A stretch of DNA of 64,000 nucleotides from Boesenbergia rotunda (Eukaryota > Streptophyta > Magnoliopsida > Zingiberales > Zingiberaceae), in contig JAGFNQ010002304.1 of assembly GCA_024364735.1 (NCBI GenBank), positions 44,376 through 108,375 of the forward strand, given 5' to 3'. Each line of letters begins with the position of its first letter. Positions within the stretch are counted from its first letter, which is position 1. The notes beneath the pieces were generated by a model that was not told where the DNA came from, did not search any database, and saw nothing but the letters and a program-made list of their open reading frames with translations. This document shows positions 34,266 through 44,604 of this stretch, piece after piece. The translations under genes were made by a program, and so were the position numbers.

Positions 34266-35390
34266 ATGACATTTAATCTCCTAAGTGTCAGTCAATTGTG
34301 TGATGCGGGTTACACAATTGATTTCCAATCAAGTCAATGCCTAGTTAGACAACATGACAACTTTGACACGGTACTAGTAGGCACAAGAGTAAATAACATT
34401 TATCAAGTTTCATTTAAAAGTGCTACTAATGCTTTTGCTAAGTGTTTCATGTCAAAAGAAGATGAGTCCACCCTTTGGCACCGGAGACTAGCACACGTGA
34501 ACATGAAGAATATCTGGAAATTGGCCAACAAGGGATTAGTACATGGCTTACCAAGCATCAAGTATAAAAAGGACAAACTTTGTGATGCATGTCAAATGGG
34601 TAAGCAAACAAAATCTGCACATAAAGGTAAAAACACTATAAGTACTTCTACCGCATTGGATTCACTTCACATGGACTTGTTTGATTGTAGCACTATTATA
34701 TCCTTGAATGGTAGTAGATACTGTTTTGTGATCATTGATGATTTTACTAGATGTACATGGACATATTTTCTAAAATATAAGAGTCAAACCTTAAATGTTT
34801 TTATTTCATTTTGTAGAAGAGTTGAAAATGAAAAATCATCAACAATTAAAATAATTTGGAGTGATCATGGAGGCGAATTTCAAAATCAAAGATTTTTAGA
34901 GTTTTGTCAGGAGAGAGGGTATGACATGAGTTCTCTACTCCTAGAACACCACAACAAAATGGTGTTGTAGAGAGGAAGAACCGAGTCCTGCAAGAGGCTG
35001 CACGAAACATGCTCAATGAGTACTCCTTACCGAGCTACTTATGGGCCGAAGCTGTAAACACAACTTGCTACGTGCAAAACCGAGTCCTCATCCATAGATT
35101 CTTAGGAAAGACTCCCCATGAACTTTGGTTTGGAAAACCACCTACAGTTAAACATCTTCGGGTGTTTGGTTGTAAGGTGTTTATTCTAAACACCAAGGAC
35201 CACCTTGGAAAGTTCACAGCAAAAGTTGATGAAGGGATACTGGTCGGGTACTCCCTCGTTAGCAAAGCTTACTGAGTCTATAACAAGAAGTTTAGATTAG
35301 TTGAAGAGTCTTCTGATGTTATTTTTGAAGAAATCCCAAAAGCAAATGATCAACCAGAAGATGTCGATGGAGTTCAATTCGAACTTAGGA
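34266..35390 (+). pseudogene. Copia integrase of SIRE-G, frameshifted
   Basis: The HHCC zinc domain is seen as LWHRRLAHVNMKN and KLCDACQMGKQ (34480-34610). The catalytic core shows LHMDLFD, then IIDDFTRCTWTYFLKYKS, then WSDHGGEF. A frame change at about 34930-34960 spoils the PRTPQQNGVVERKN segment, which continues in another frame as RVLQEAARNMLNEYSLPSYL. The C-terminal part includes KTPHELWFGKPPTVKHLRVF. A stop interrupts after SLVSKAY (about 35273, CGA to TGA likely). Integrase would insert the DNA copy; this one cannot. Confidence 0.85.
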
Positions 35391-35398
35391 AACTAAGT

Positions 35399-36568
35399 TT
35401 GGATGGAAGTCCAAGTATTGTTGATGGTGGTGATGAGTCTGACGACGGTGAGCCTAGACAACCCATAGATCAGCCGGATCCTGAGGCTGAGCTTGTGTCT
35501 AGTGAAATCATACAAGAAGCACCACCAACCCCAAGGCAAACTAGGTTAGCCTCTAGTCATCCCCAAGACCAAATTGTTGGAGACATCCATCATGGGGTTA
35601 GGACTAGATCATTCTTTAGGAATGAGGCTAATGAAGTTGCCCTAATTTCTGAAATTGAACCTAGAAAAATTGATGAAGCATTAAATGATCCCGATTGGAT
35701 CATTGCCATGCAAGATAAACTAGGTCAATTCGAAAGAAGTCAAGTGTGGGACTTAGTCCCTAGACCTAAGAAGACCACCATTATTGGAACCAAATGGGTC
35801 TTCAAAAATAAATTGAACTATAAGGGAGAAATCATAAGAAACAAGGCACGTTTAGTAGCCAAGGGCTACAGTCAAGTTGAAGGCCTTGATTATGATGAGA
35901 CTTACGCTCCCGTGGCACAATTAGAGTCCATCCGATTGATGCTTGCATTTGCAGCACATCGTGGTCTCAAACTTTATCAAATGGATGTCAAATCGGCCTT
36001 TCTAAATGGTTTAATAAGAGAAGAGGTCTATGTCGAATAACCTCCGGGGTTTAAGAGTACCGAATTCCCAAACCACGTGTTCAAGCTCAAGAAGGTGCTC
36101 TACGACCTTAAACAAGCACCCCGAGCTTGGTATGAGTGGTTGTCGACATTTCTAATTGAAAAAGGTTTTGTTAGAGGACAAATAGACCCTACACTATTTC
36201 TACGGAGAGATGGTGATGATATATTTGTGGCCCAAGTATATGTCGATGACATAATTTGTGTCTCAAACAACAAGGGCTATTTAAATGAATTTATTGGACA
36301 CATGGAGAGTGAATTTGAAATGAGTCTAGTAGGAGAGTTGACTTCCTTCCTTGGACTTGAAATCAAGCAAACTCGTGACGGAATCCATGTGCACCAATCA
36401 AAGTATACTCAAGAGATGCTCCAAAAATTTAACATGAATGATTCGAAAGAGGTAACCACTCCCATGGCTACAAACACACGGTTGGACAATGACGAGAGTA
36501 GTAAACCTGTTGACCTAACTCAATACCGGAGCATGATAGGTAGTTTGCTATACCTCACAGCTAGTTGA
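35399..36568 (+). pseudogene. Copia reverse transcriptase of SIRE-G
   Basis: Clear Copia reverse transcriptase in a single frame: WVFKNKLNYKGEIIRNKARL, VAKGYSQVEGLDYDETYAPV, YQMDVKSAFLNG, then LYDLKQAPRAWYEW. The catalytic YVDD lies at about 36240-36251 (VAQVYVDDIICVSN), and FLGLEIKQTRDGIHVHQSKY follows. Stops replace Gln in EEVYVEQPPGF (TAA at about 36038) and Arg in LTASRLDI (TGA at about 36567). Apart from these the frame runs to RNase H. Confidence 0.9.
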
Positions 36569-37006
36569 CTTGATATACTTTTTGCTGTGGATATGTGCGC
36601 TAGGTATCAAGTCTGTGCCAAGGAATCTCATTTAATTGCTTTCAAGAGAATTTTCAGACACCTTAAGGGCACAATTGGAGTTGGTCTTTGGTACCCCCGT
36701 ACCAAATCATTTGACCTAATTGGCTACACCGATTCCGACTATGTTGGGTGCAAGTTGGATCGGAAAAGCACAAGTGGGGGTTGTCAATTCTTAGGATCAT
36801 CACTAGTTAGTTGGTCAAGTCGGAAGCAACATTATGTTGCTCTCTCCATGATCGAGGCAGAATATATCGCCATGGGAGAGAGTATATCACAATTGTTGTG
36901 GATGGTTCACACACTAGAGGACTATGGATTAAGCTATAAGGGTGTGCAAGTGTTGTGTGACAATATAAGCACAATAAACCTAACCAATCACCCACTGACC
37001 TACTGA
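36569..37006 (+). pseudogene. Copia RNase H of SIRE-G, 3' end lost
   Basis: Reads GYTDSDYVGCKLDRKSTSGG, then SSLVSWSSRKQHYVALS, then EAEYIAMGESISQLLW and VLCDNISTINLTN. The normal continuation (NP-x-x-HERTKHIEI) is missing after TNHPLTY. The break near 36990-37006 is the junction with the inverted LTR. Confidence 0.85.
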
Positions 37007-37269
37007 CCCCTTCTAAGCTCACTGAAGTCATCTCTTCAGCTGCAGCTTCAGGCCAGACGCCAGACGTCAGACGCCAGAAGCCGTTGAAACTTGCAAACAG
37101 ATACCAAACAAAATAACCACAATGAAAGTCACCATTGACCCACCTTCTTGGCTTTGTATCATCTCTATATCATCTGCACACTCACAGACTTATTAGCGAA
37201 GCAAATCAAACCAGATCAGAAGAAAATCAAATCAAATCAGAGGTCTGACAGTAATTTGAATTAAAGTTC

Positions 37270-37930
37270 TAAGCCGCTGATCGATCACCCTGACCAATCA
37301 GACACCCTCCTGACCAATCAGACTCGACTCGGATCGATTAGTGAAGTTCTGATCGGTCACCCTGACCGATCAGAGACAGGGGATCGGTCACCAGACCGAT
37401 CCCTCATCTTATTGGAAATTATGATCAAGCCACCTGATTGGTCAAGGTGACCGATCATGCAACCTCCTGATCAATCAGACTTCAATCTGATCGATCCAGT
37501 GAAGTTCTGATCGGTCTCACAGACCAATCAGAAGCCAGGGATCAGTCACCAGACCGATCACAGACCTACTGTGAATTTGAGGTGATTTCAGTCTAAGCCA
37601 CTGATCGGTCTCCCTAACCGATCAACCCATGCCTGATCGATCTCACTGACCGATCAGGCCATAGCCTGACCGATCAGGCTCCTGCCTGATCGGTCCGGTC
37701 TATGCTGATCGGTCAACTAACCGATCAGCCAACATTCTGTGACCACACAGAATGTTTCTGATCCGTTTATGATTGATCACCAGACCGATCAGACATCCTG
37801 GATCGGTCTTGTGACCGATCTACTATCAAGAGAGTTCCTGCCAACTCCCTGATCGAACCTCAGATCGATCTCCAATCGAGAGAGTTCGTGCCAACTCCCT
37901 GATCGGACTTCAGACCGATCCAGCTCTGAT
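37270..37930. repeat. GATCGGTC/GACCGATC hairpin array in SIRE-G'
   Basis: Many paired units such as GATCGGTC-ACCCT-GACCGATC and GGATCGGTC-ACCA-GACCGATCC (about 37381-37402, with an outer G-C pair). Several units are degraded (GACCAATC, GATCAATC). Loop sequences differ from SIRE-G (ACCA, CACA, ACCCT against TGGT, CCGGT). Confidence 0.8.
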
Positions 37931-38030
37931 CATTTCGACCCTGAGTCCAGAAAGCAGGCTCCCTTGCCTTCTCTGACTCAGTCTGATCCCGGAGAACGAG
38001 CTACCTAGCCCTCTCTGACTAGTACACTCA

Positions 38031-38350
38031 ATGCTCAGTCCCCCGGACCAAGACTTCATGCCCAGCTTCACTCACCGAGACTTAGTCCACCCTAGCTTCA
38101 CTCACTAGGACCCAGCTTTACTCACCAGGATTTACTTCACCTAGTTTCACTCACTAGGATTTCCTTCACCTAGCTTCGCTTGTTAGGACCCGATTTCACT
38201 CACCAGGATTTACTTCACCTAGCTTCACTCACTAGGATTTCCTTCACCTAGCTTCCATTGCTAGGACCCGGCTTCACTCACCAGGATTTCGTGCCCAGCT
38301 TCACTCACCAGGACTTCGTGCCAGTCCCCGACCAGGACTTAATCCGAACT
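38031..38350. repeat. CCTAGY/RCTAGG hairpin-like array in SIRE-G'
   Basis: About ten repeats of an ACCTAGCTTCACTCACTAGGA-like unit or its CCCAGCTTCACTCACCAGG form, with TTTACTTCAC or TTTCCTTCAC linkers. The loop differs from that of the SIRE-G array, but position in the LTR and arm design are the same. Confidence 0.7.
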
Positions 38351-38427
38351 TAACTATCTGATCTTACTCAACCAAACTTAAATCAGTGTCAACACCAAAA
38401 CAACAATCAGGTCAGACTGTATCAACA

Positions 38428-39053
38428 GGAGGAACTTAGAGTCCTGCAAAGTTAACACGAGCGTTAGGGGACACACCGGCAGAGGTCCGACGGAGTCTAC
38501 TCCGACGCTCAAGTCAGTGTCCGTCCGAGAAGTAAAGGTAGCGAGAAGTAAAGAATGTGTCTAGAGTTGAGAGAGCGTAACCCCCTTACCGGAGGGGTTG
38601 GACTACCTTTTATACTGACGACAATAGACTAGACGTGCCCCTTCGATCGGTGCCACGTCTCTGATACTTAAGCCACGCCCCCTCTTTCGGCGGTAACTGG
38701 ATATCCTTTAAAACAGTCTGCGCCGTTATCACATTTTCGCCCATTGAGATATTTAAGGGTCGTGCTGACCTTTTCTGATGGGGATGCTTATCTGTACCGA
38801 GAGGGGGGTCAATACCTGAGGTCGGTTATTGCGGGGACTCCACCTCCCGAGGTGAGCTTGGGGCATTAGGCGCTATACCTCCCGAGGTGCTCTCGGGGCC
38901 TAACCTCCCGGGGTGCTCCTGGGAGTGGTCTTCGGACTATCTTTCCCGGGCGCGTTTCCTGAGGGGGACCCTGGGGCCCAGGAAGGGAGGTCGCTTTGGT
39001 CATGTCATGCCCCGTGGCTTTTTTCATCCCTCGTGCCGGGTACAAACTATTCA

Positions 39054-39058
<5 letters not shown>
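38428..39058 (-). repeat. 5' LTR of Tat-2, first part missing
   Basis: Matches 22893-23584 from GGAGGAACTTAGAG onward, in the same orientation, and ends CAACCCTAT at the TA microsatellite. The first 60 or so bases and the primer binding site are replaced by SIRE-G'. The frames at 38866-39162 are shadows running into the TA tract. Confidence 0.8.

Positions 39059-39119
<61 letters not shown>
39058..39119. repeat. TA microsatellite
   Basis: About thirty TA units against the right end of Tat-2. A shorter TA tract flanks the left end (about 22872-22892). Confidence 0.9.
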
Positions 39120-39123
<4 letters not shown>

Positions 39124-40009
39124 GAAAGAGTATCTTATTAAATTGAAAATATTGCGTTGCATTTCTATTCGTGAGCATTTAGACTATCCATGTCAAAACT
39201 TTAAACAAATATTTTATCTTAAATTTTATATTCTACCTAACAAATATTACATAACTATTCATTTTTTAAATTTAAATTTTATAAACAATATTTTTTTAAA
39301 ATTTAGAAAATTAAATCTATTTCATAAATATTAAAATATTATTTAATTATGGAAAGAGGAAAAAAATAAAATGAACGATTTGGATAATGAGAAAGGGATA
39401 TTACATCAAGATAGAAAAAAATAATAAAAAATAAAAAATATCAATATATTATATAGTAATATTCAAATTTAATAAAATAGTTCATATATCTTAAATTTTA
39501 AATTTCACATAGAGAATTTGATATGGATATTTTTAATATTAATTTTTTTAAAAGTTAAAATTTAGAAAATAATATTCAAGTTACAGGAAATAAATTAAAA
39601 AAAATTAAGTTAATGGATGCTCACGAATGAATGCTTGTCAAATCTTTTATATCATATTATCCTTATAATTATACTAAATATAGCCCCATTATATAATTTC
39701 GAGTCATGTTGTGTTAGACTAACCTAGTCCATGGGCTGGGCGGGACAAAGGCAACATGGCCGCGAACCGAGCTGACTGTAACATGGTCCCAGGCAACAAA
39801 GCACGCATTACGGAATTAGACACGATCCACGTGTTAAGCTAAAAATAAAAAATATATAATAAAGATGTTTTTTTTTCAAAAATTATTTTTTAAAAAAATA
39901 TTTATCTTTTTTTTTATCTATTTAGATTTTTTATATATTTGTTTTATTTTTAAATATAAGATTCCGTTTGTAATTTCCAGGTGACCCCGAGTTCCATTTA
40001 TCCTTTCTA
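39120..40009. other. AT-rich spacer
   Basis: AT-rich sequence with A- and T-tracts and no coding frame. A more GC-rich patch at 39700-39840 has no recognisable identity. Confidence 0.5.
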
Positions 40010-40147
40010 AGTAACCAAAAGATAATATATAAAATTAGAAAGGGTGAATAACTTCGCTTCATAAATGATTTATAATAAAAATTTGAAAATAGAAATTCAA
40101 TCATGTTAATATTTAAATTTTATTTGATATTTATCTGTTATAGGTGA
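40010..40147 (-). repeat. Left part of the SIRE-J LTR
   Basis: GGGTGAATAACTTCGCTTCAT near 40044 resembles the start of the GAG-2 LTR (GGGGTGAATAGACGGTTTATG). The LTR is interrupted at 40147 by Tat-3 and continues at 61251. The left edge is uncertain. Confidence 0.45.
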
Positions 40148-40752
40148 TTTTTCGGAAGGAGTCGTCGGCGATGGTCAATCACTGAGGATCAGTCCCTGCG
40201 GAGATTACTACGTCGCAGAGAAACTCGAGGATCCTGTGAAAGTAACACAGGCGTTAGGGGATACGCCGGCAAGGGTCCGGCAGAGTCCACTCCGACGCTC
40301 AAGTTAGTAGGGTGTCTGAATGGTGAGAAAGAAAGATAAAGTGTAGAGATGAGAGATCGTCCCTCTTTATCGGAGGGGTGGAACTACCTTTTATACTGGT
40401 GTCCGCTGACTGATCGTGCCTCTTTTAGCGGCGCCACGTTGCCGAAATCCAGGCCGTACCCCCTGCTTTCGGGGGTAAAGGGGTATCCTTTGAAATAATC
40501 CGCGTCATTATCCTTCTCTTTGAGGCACTCGGGGCTCCCGAGGTCGGCTGTTGCGAGGACTCCGCCTCCCGAGATGAGCTCAGGGTCTTTGGGTGCGGTA
40601 TCTTCCGAAGTACTCTCGGGACCCTACCTTCCCGAGCACAACCCCGAACGGGGGGGGGGGGGGGGGGGGGGGGCGGGGCCCGAGGGGAGAGGTTAAATCG
40701 TGTCCCTGGCTTCTTTATCCCCCGTGCGGGCACGGGCTATCCAGCCCGATCA
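40148..40752 (-). repeat. 3' LTR of Tat-3 (605 bp)
   Basis: Starts TTTTTCGGAAGGAG (the other copy has TGTTCCAGAAGGAG) and ends CAGCCCGATCA. The promoter reads TATAAAAGG on the minus strand near 40389-40397. A run of 24 G lies at 40650-40673. Confidence 0.85.
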
Positions 40753-40770
40753 TAAGTCTCTCCCTTCAAG
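40753..40770 (-). promoter_or_regulatory. Polypurine tract, Tat-3
   Basis: The minus strand reads CTTGAAGGGAGAGACTTA directly against the 3' LTR, as in Tat-2. Confidence 0.75.
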
Positions 40771-41169
40771 TCTGATCGAAGGAAGTGTGGCTGACTGATC
40801 GGACTAGTATCAAGATGAAGAAGCTACACTCGCCTAAGTTTTGAGCAGAGAAAACTTTCTGGATCTTTCATCCAGAGTTTCCAGGAATCTCCCTTATAGT
40901 GCTATTCCCAGAAAGGTTTTTCCGCTTCTCGAAGGTTTATAAGAATGCCTCTTTTCTCGGGATTAACGGTGCATGATTTCCTTTCTGGAAGGTAGCCGGA
41001 TGCTTCACACAAGTGCGGTAATGCCACGTGTTATAACGACTATGCTCCCCAGTCCCCTTGGTCGTGTGCGGGTACCGTTATCTTGCGACGATCGGCTATC
41101 TGGGCGAAGCGGTTCTCGGATTTCTACGCGTCTTCTCCCCATTGTGCCCCAAGCTGATGTCTGCCGAGA

Positions 41170-41177
41170 TATAAAAA
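41170..41177 (+). promoter_or_regulatory. TATA box of the Tat-3 antisense gene
   Basis: TATAAAAA on the plus strand about 140 bases before the ATG at 41315. It is followed by an expanded G tract (about 41180-41193). It corresponds to the box at 24020 in Tat-2. Confidence 0.5.
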
Positions 41178-41314
41178 AAGGGGGGGGGGGGGGCGAAAGC
41201 GGACACCGGCCCATATTTCTGGTTCGGCGACTCGGTGCACTTCGGCGTTCTATCCTGTAGAGCTTCTTCTGCGTGTGAGTACTTCATCTTTTTCTCCCTT
41301 TCTGTCTATGGGTC

Positions 41315-43679
41315 ATGAAGAGCTATCGAGCGGAATGATACGAACCGCCTCTTCGAGAGTGAGGCCAGAGGCCCTACAAGCAGCTAGCGAGGCGTATGGG
41401 ATCCTGGCTGAGATGGCGATGGTCATCCCTAACGTGAACCAGAAACCCATGAACACCCCAGCAGGCATGCTGACTTTCTTCTTAGGACAGATGGAGCTAG
41501 GGCTTCGTTTTCCTATCCCCCCTTCTTCACAAACATAGCTTCTTACTTTAACATTCCGTTGCATCAGATGGCTCCTAATGTCTTCGCTCAGATGGGGGGG
41601 GCATATATTATCTTCAAGCTTTTCGATCTCCCTTTGACTCCCCATCTTTTCCATTCCTTCTTCCTCCCGATAGGATCGAGAGGGGTTTTCAGCTTCGCGG
41701 CCCGTCCAGGCCATAAATTTTTGGGAGGATTTCCTTCTTCGCATAAAGGGTGGAAGGAGAAATTCTTCTTCATTCGCCTATCGTCAATGCCCTTCAGCCC
41801 TCTGTGTTGGATAGCGGATTTGCTGACTCCCCCCATCTTAGAGGGCTTTCTTCATAGCCCCGCGTATCATCATGCTAGAGAGGTACTTTCGGGCATGGAA
41901 TTCAGTGGCGGGGGGTTGGTGTAGCGCGAAGAGCTTATGTACCGGGCGGGCCTTAGCCCTAAAGTAACGCAAATCAACCCCAACCTAGGTATGTCCGTCT
42001 CTTTCTTCCATGTACATTGGTTCCGACTGATGCCTTTTCTAATTGGCTTCTGCAGAGGAAGTCATGTATGCAAGACGATGAGTCGGCTCATCAAGTGGGA
42101 GGAGGCCAACAAGGAGACCCTGAATCCTCCTCCGATTGTTTCTGACACTCCCTGCGTCCCCGCCGAGTCTAGCGAGGGGCCCGCTGTCTCGCCTCGTGGG
42201 GTCGCTCCCTCTGCGGGGGGGGGGGGGGCGATGTTACTGTTACATCGGCCGAAAAGCAAGCGTCCTCAGCCCTCGCCGGCTGCACCAGTAACGGATTCCT
42301 CCTCCGGGGGTGTCTCCTCGTCAGGCCCGAGCAACCCTAACAGGGGGGGGCAAAAAATCTACTTCCTCGTTACCCCAACGGTTATCCGGCCCTTCGGTCG
42401 GCAGAAGCGGCGGCTCCTCAAGGGCTTGGTCCCTTCCTGGAAAAAGCAATGTCCCGTCCGTTCCTCTCCTCTGCCCTTGGTTCCTGAGGAAACGATTCTG
42501 CCTACCGAGGTAGCCTCGCCTGCCTTGGCCATGCCCATTTCCATTCTCGAGGTGGCCCCTTGGTGTCCCCTTCCTGCTTCGTCGATCCAACTGTCCCTCC
42601 GACGGGTAAGGAGGCGTCGCGTATTCAATTCCGTATGAAACTAGATCGACTAAGGGAGAGGTTGGATGCAGTGTTGGAGGCCTCCGGGCAGTCCCCCTCC
42701 ATGGTGCAATTGAAGGAGACTTCGACTGAGAGGGCTTTGCCAGAGGGGATTTCCAGACCTGAACGGATGGACTCCGATTCCTCCGACGTGCCTACTGAGG
42801 CTCCTGTCGTCCAGCATCCTCCCGTTCGCCCGCTCTCTCCGCTGATCGAAGAGCAGGGCGACGTACCCTGCCCTCCAGCCGAGGTAGTCGTGCGGGCCTC
42901 TGCCGGGCCACTAGCTAGTCTTCGGAAGACCCTTCTGCAGGTGTGAATTACTATAGTATTTGACTCTCTTCTGGTCCGGCCGCTAATCCATCGGTGTGAT
43001 GTCAGGCAGGTGAGGATTGCCTGGTGATTGGCTGGGGCCTGTGTTCTGATCCCCAAGCGGAGGCCTTACTCCAGCGAGCCCTAAAGGCGGAGGCGGCCGC
43101 GAGTTTTGAGCATTGGTCCGGGGTGAAGCATGCCGACAACAACAGAGCTCTCCGTGAGGAAGTAGAGCAGCTGAGGAAGCTTTTGCATGACACCGAGCAG
43201 GCCCTCGGGAGTTCCCGACACCGGGAACGCCTAGCGTCCGAGAAGGCTATGTCGATTACCCAGGATCTCCTTCGGGTGACGCAGGAGAGAGACCAGCTCC
43301 AGGCGAGAGAGAAGGAGCTACGGAGCCAAATGGAGTCACGGCTCCTAATGGCTACTGACCGTGCATTTGTCCTGGAGGATGACCTAATCCAAGCTCGGGC
43401 GGATGAGCGGGCAGCGTCTGAGAGGCTCAGGGAAGCCCTAATTGAGCAAGATGATATGTATGCTAAGCTAAGGTGGCTAAGACGGTCCGTTGAGGCTACC
43501 GAGGCTTCGCCTCTCGGGAAGCCGAGAGGGGCTTCAGGGCGAAGTTCCTGGGCTCAGAGGAGTTTCGCGCCATTGTAGCCGACCATGTAATGGAGCGTTT
43601 ACAGCAGGGCTTTCATAGGGCCCTTGACGGGCTGAGGAAGGAAAAGTTCTTACCTCCCGGTGATGGCTCGAGAATGTAA
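41315..43679 (+). pseudogene. Antisense gene of Tat-3, transposase_28-like, spliced, broken
   Basis: Homologue of 24149-26599. Exon 1 (41315-41988) has VFAQMGGAYIIFKLFDLPLT, FPSSHKGWKEKFFFIRL and CWIADLLTPP. Intron 1 is 41989-42055 (67 bp), intron 2 is 42941-43005 (65 bp). Exon 2 (42056-42940) is Pro/Ser-rich with RPFGRQKRRLLKG; exon 3 (43006-43679) is a coiled coil (REEVEQLRKLLHDTEQAL, LASEKAMSITQDLLRVTQER) ending KEKFLPPGDGSRM. Breaks include TGG to TGA a few codons after the start, a one-base change near 41520, a one-base loss near 42074, and a G run (about 42217-42228) that probably shifts the frame. Protein function is unknown. Confidence 0.75.
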
Positions 43680-44604
43680 ATACCCTTTGACCTATGTACA
43701 GGTCTCCGCCTGAGGCCTCGAGTGGCCTGATATGGACAAGTTCGGCTATATTAATACTGCTTATCCTTTTCCCTATTCCCTGTGTGTGGGAGTTCTTGTA
43801 TGATGCGCTTTTTGTTTTTGTGTGTGGGCTCCACCAATGACTGCCTTCGAGGCGGATACTATAAGTCATATCCCTGCACCCTGCATTTAGATCGGCGAAG
43901 TCTCGTTGCTGGTCTATGCTTGCTAAGGTGCAGGGGTGGTTTTCGAACCGTCTCCTCCGTATTATTCACAATCTCATTAATTGGACCCATTAAGAGTCGT
44001 GAGTTCCCAGGCGCAGTAAGGGCGTGTCAGTCGAAAAGATGCTTGGTGTTACGGCATCTGCCACGCCTTAACTGCTCGGAGGGAATCCCAACACTATAAA
44101 TAGCGGGATAGGGGGAGCCAACTTTCTCTATTCCTCTGGTTTTTGCTTGCTTCCCTCTATTATTACGTGTATCTTCCATGTCTCGAGGTCTCGCTGAAGA
44201 TTCTTGGGGAGGTGGAACTCCCTGGTTTGTGCAGGGAGTTCGGAAAAGACCTTATGTGGCCCTCCAGGGGCATGGGGGAGATGACCCATCCTGCCGATCC
44301 CCATGCCCCTGGTCGGCCGGTGGCAGTATACCCCAAGCACCATCGGCTTCTCATTTTCTCGGGAAGATGAGGTATCTGTGGGGTACGTCGTTACCAGGGG
44401 CGCCGCGTGTTTCTTGAGAATATTTCCATCTGTTTTGCTATCCACCCCTGGTATTTTTTTCTCGACCTGTACTCGGGTGGCAGCCCGGAGTTACGCCTTT
44501 TCGTGCTCCGGAGAGAAATTGCGGCGGCTTATACCCCCTCCCCCTGATAAGGCAATTCTTCTTTGCGTCTTTACACACTCCGGGGAGAAATTGCGGCGGC
44601 TCAT
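43680..44604 (+). other. 3' region of the Tat-3 antisense gene with second TATA box
   Basis: Matches Tat-2 from about 26600. It contains TATAAATA at 44095-44102 and, after it, GTCTCGCTGAAGATTCTTGG shared with Tat-2. The short overlapping frames at 44128-44626 are not conserved in frame. The region resumes at 52644 after LARD-E: the CACTCCGGGGAGAAATTGC phrase before the insertion and the CCCCCTCCTCTTTTTCT phrase after it are adjacent in Tat-2 (about 27625-27670). Confidence 0.55.

Larger units (their letters stand above)
30225..37000 (+). mobile_element. SIRE-type Copia element, decayed (SIRE-G)
   Basis: Plus-strand element: 5' LTR (30225-32439), primer binding site (32442-32453), gag, protease, integrase, reverse transcriptase and RNase H (32492 to about 37000). 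It carries stop codons and two frameshifts. RNase H breaks off near 36990, just before the usual HERTKHIE-type end. The polypurine tract and 3' LTR are missing; an inverted partial LTR of a related element follows. It is the only element here with a recognisable full gag-pol, and it is related to the Gag of GAG-1 and GAG-2. Confidence 0.9.
37007..38427 (-). repeat. Inverted partial LTR of a related SIRE element (SIRE-G')
   Basis: Read on the minus strand from 38427 it starts TGTTGATACAGTCTGACC and follows the SIRE-G LTR: GTTTTGGTGTTGACAC, TAAGTCCTGGTCGGGG, then a hairpin array, a GATCGGTC array, and a last part near GGGTCAATGG and CAGCTGCAGCTGAAG. It ends where SIRE-G RNase H breaks. It differs too much from the SIRE-G LTR to be its own 3' LTR, so it is best read as a second element in the opposite direction. 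Confidence 0.8.
22893..39058 (-). mobile_element. Tat-type Gypsy element, heavily rearranged (Tat-2)
   Basis: Minus-strand element bounded by homologous, same-orientation LTRs at 22893-23584 and 38428-39058. From the left it keeps its 3' LTR, polypurine tract and the antisense gene (24149-26599) with its 3' region up to 28272. The rest, where tandem repeats, protease, gag and primer binding site are expected by comparison with Tat-3, is gone. A Gypsy LTR (28273-30224), SIRE-G and an inverted SIRE LTR occupy the place. Both outer ends abut TA microsatellites, so the element probably entered one TA tract. Confidence 0.75.

Noticed and set aside
30225..38427. A giant DNA transposon with terminal inverted repeats
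   Set aside because: The inverted ends are Copia LTRs in opposite orientation with a Copia primer binding site and gag-pol inside; no transposase is present.
38866..39162. Frames ending in Tyr-Ile repeats
   Set aside because: They are translations of the TA microsatellite joined to the Tat-2 LTR.
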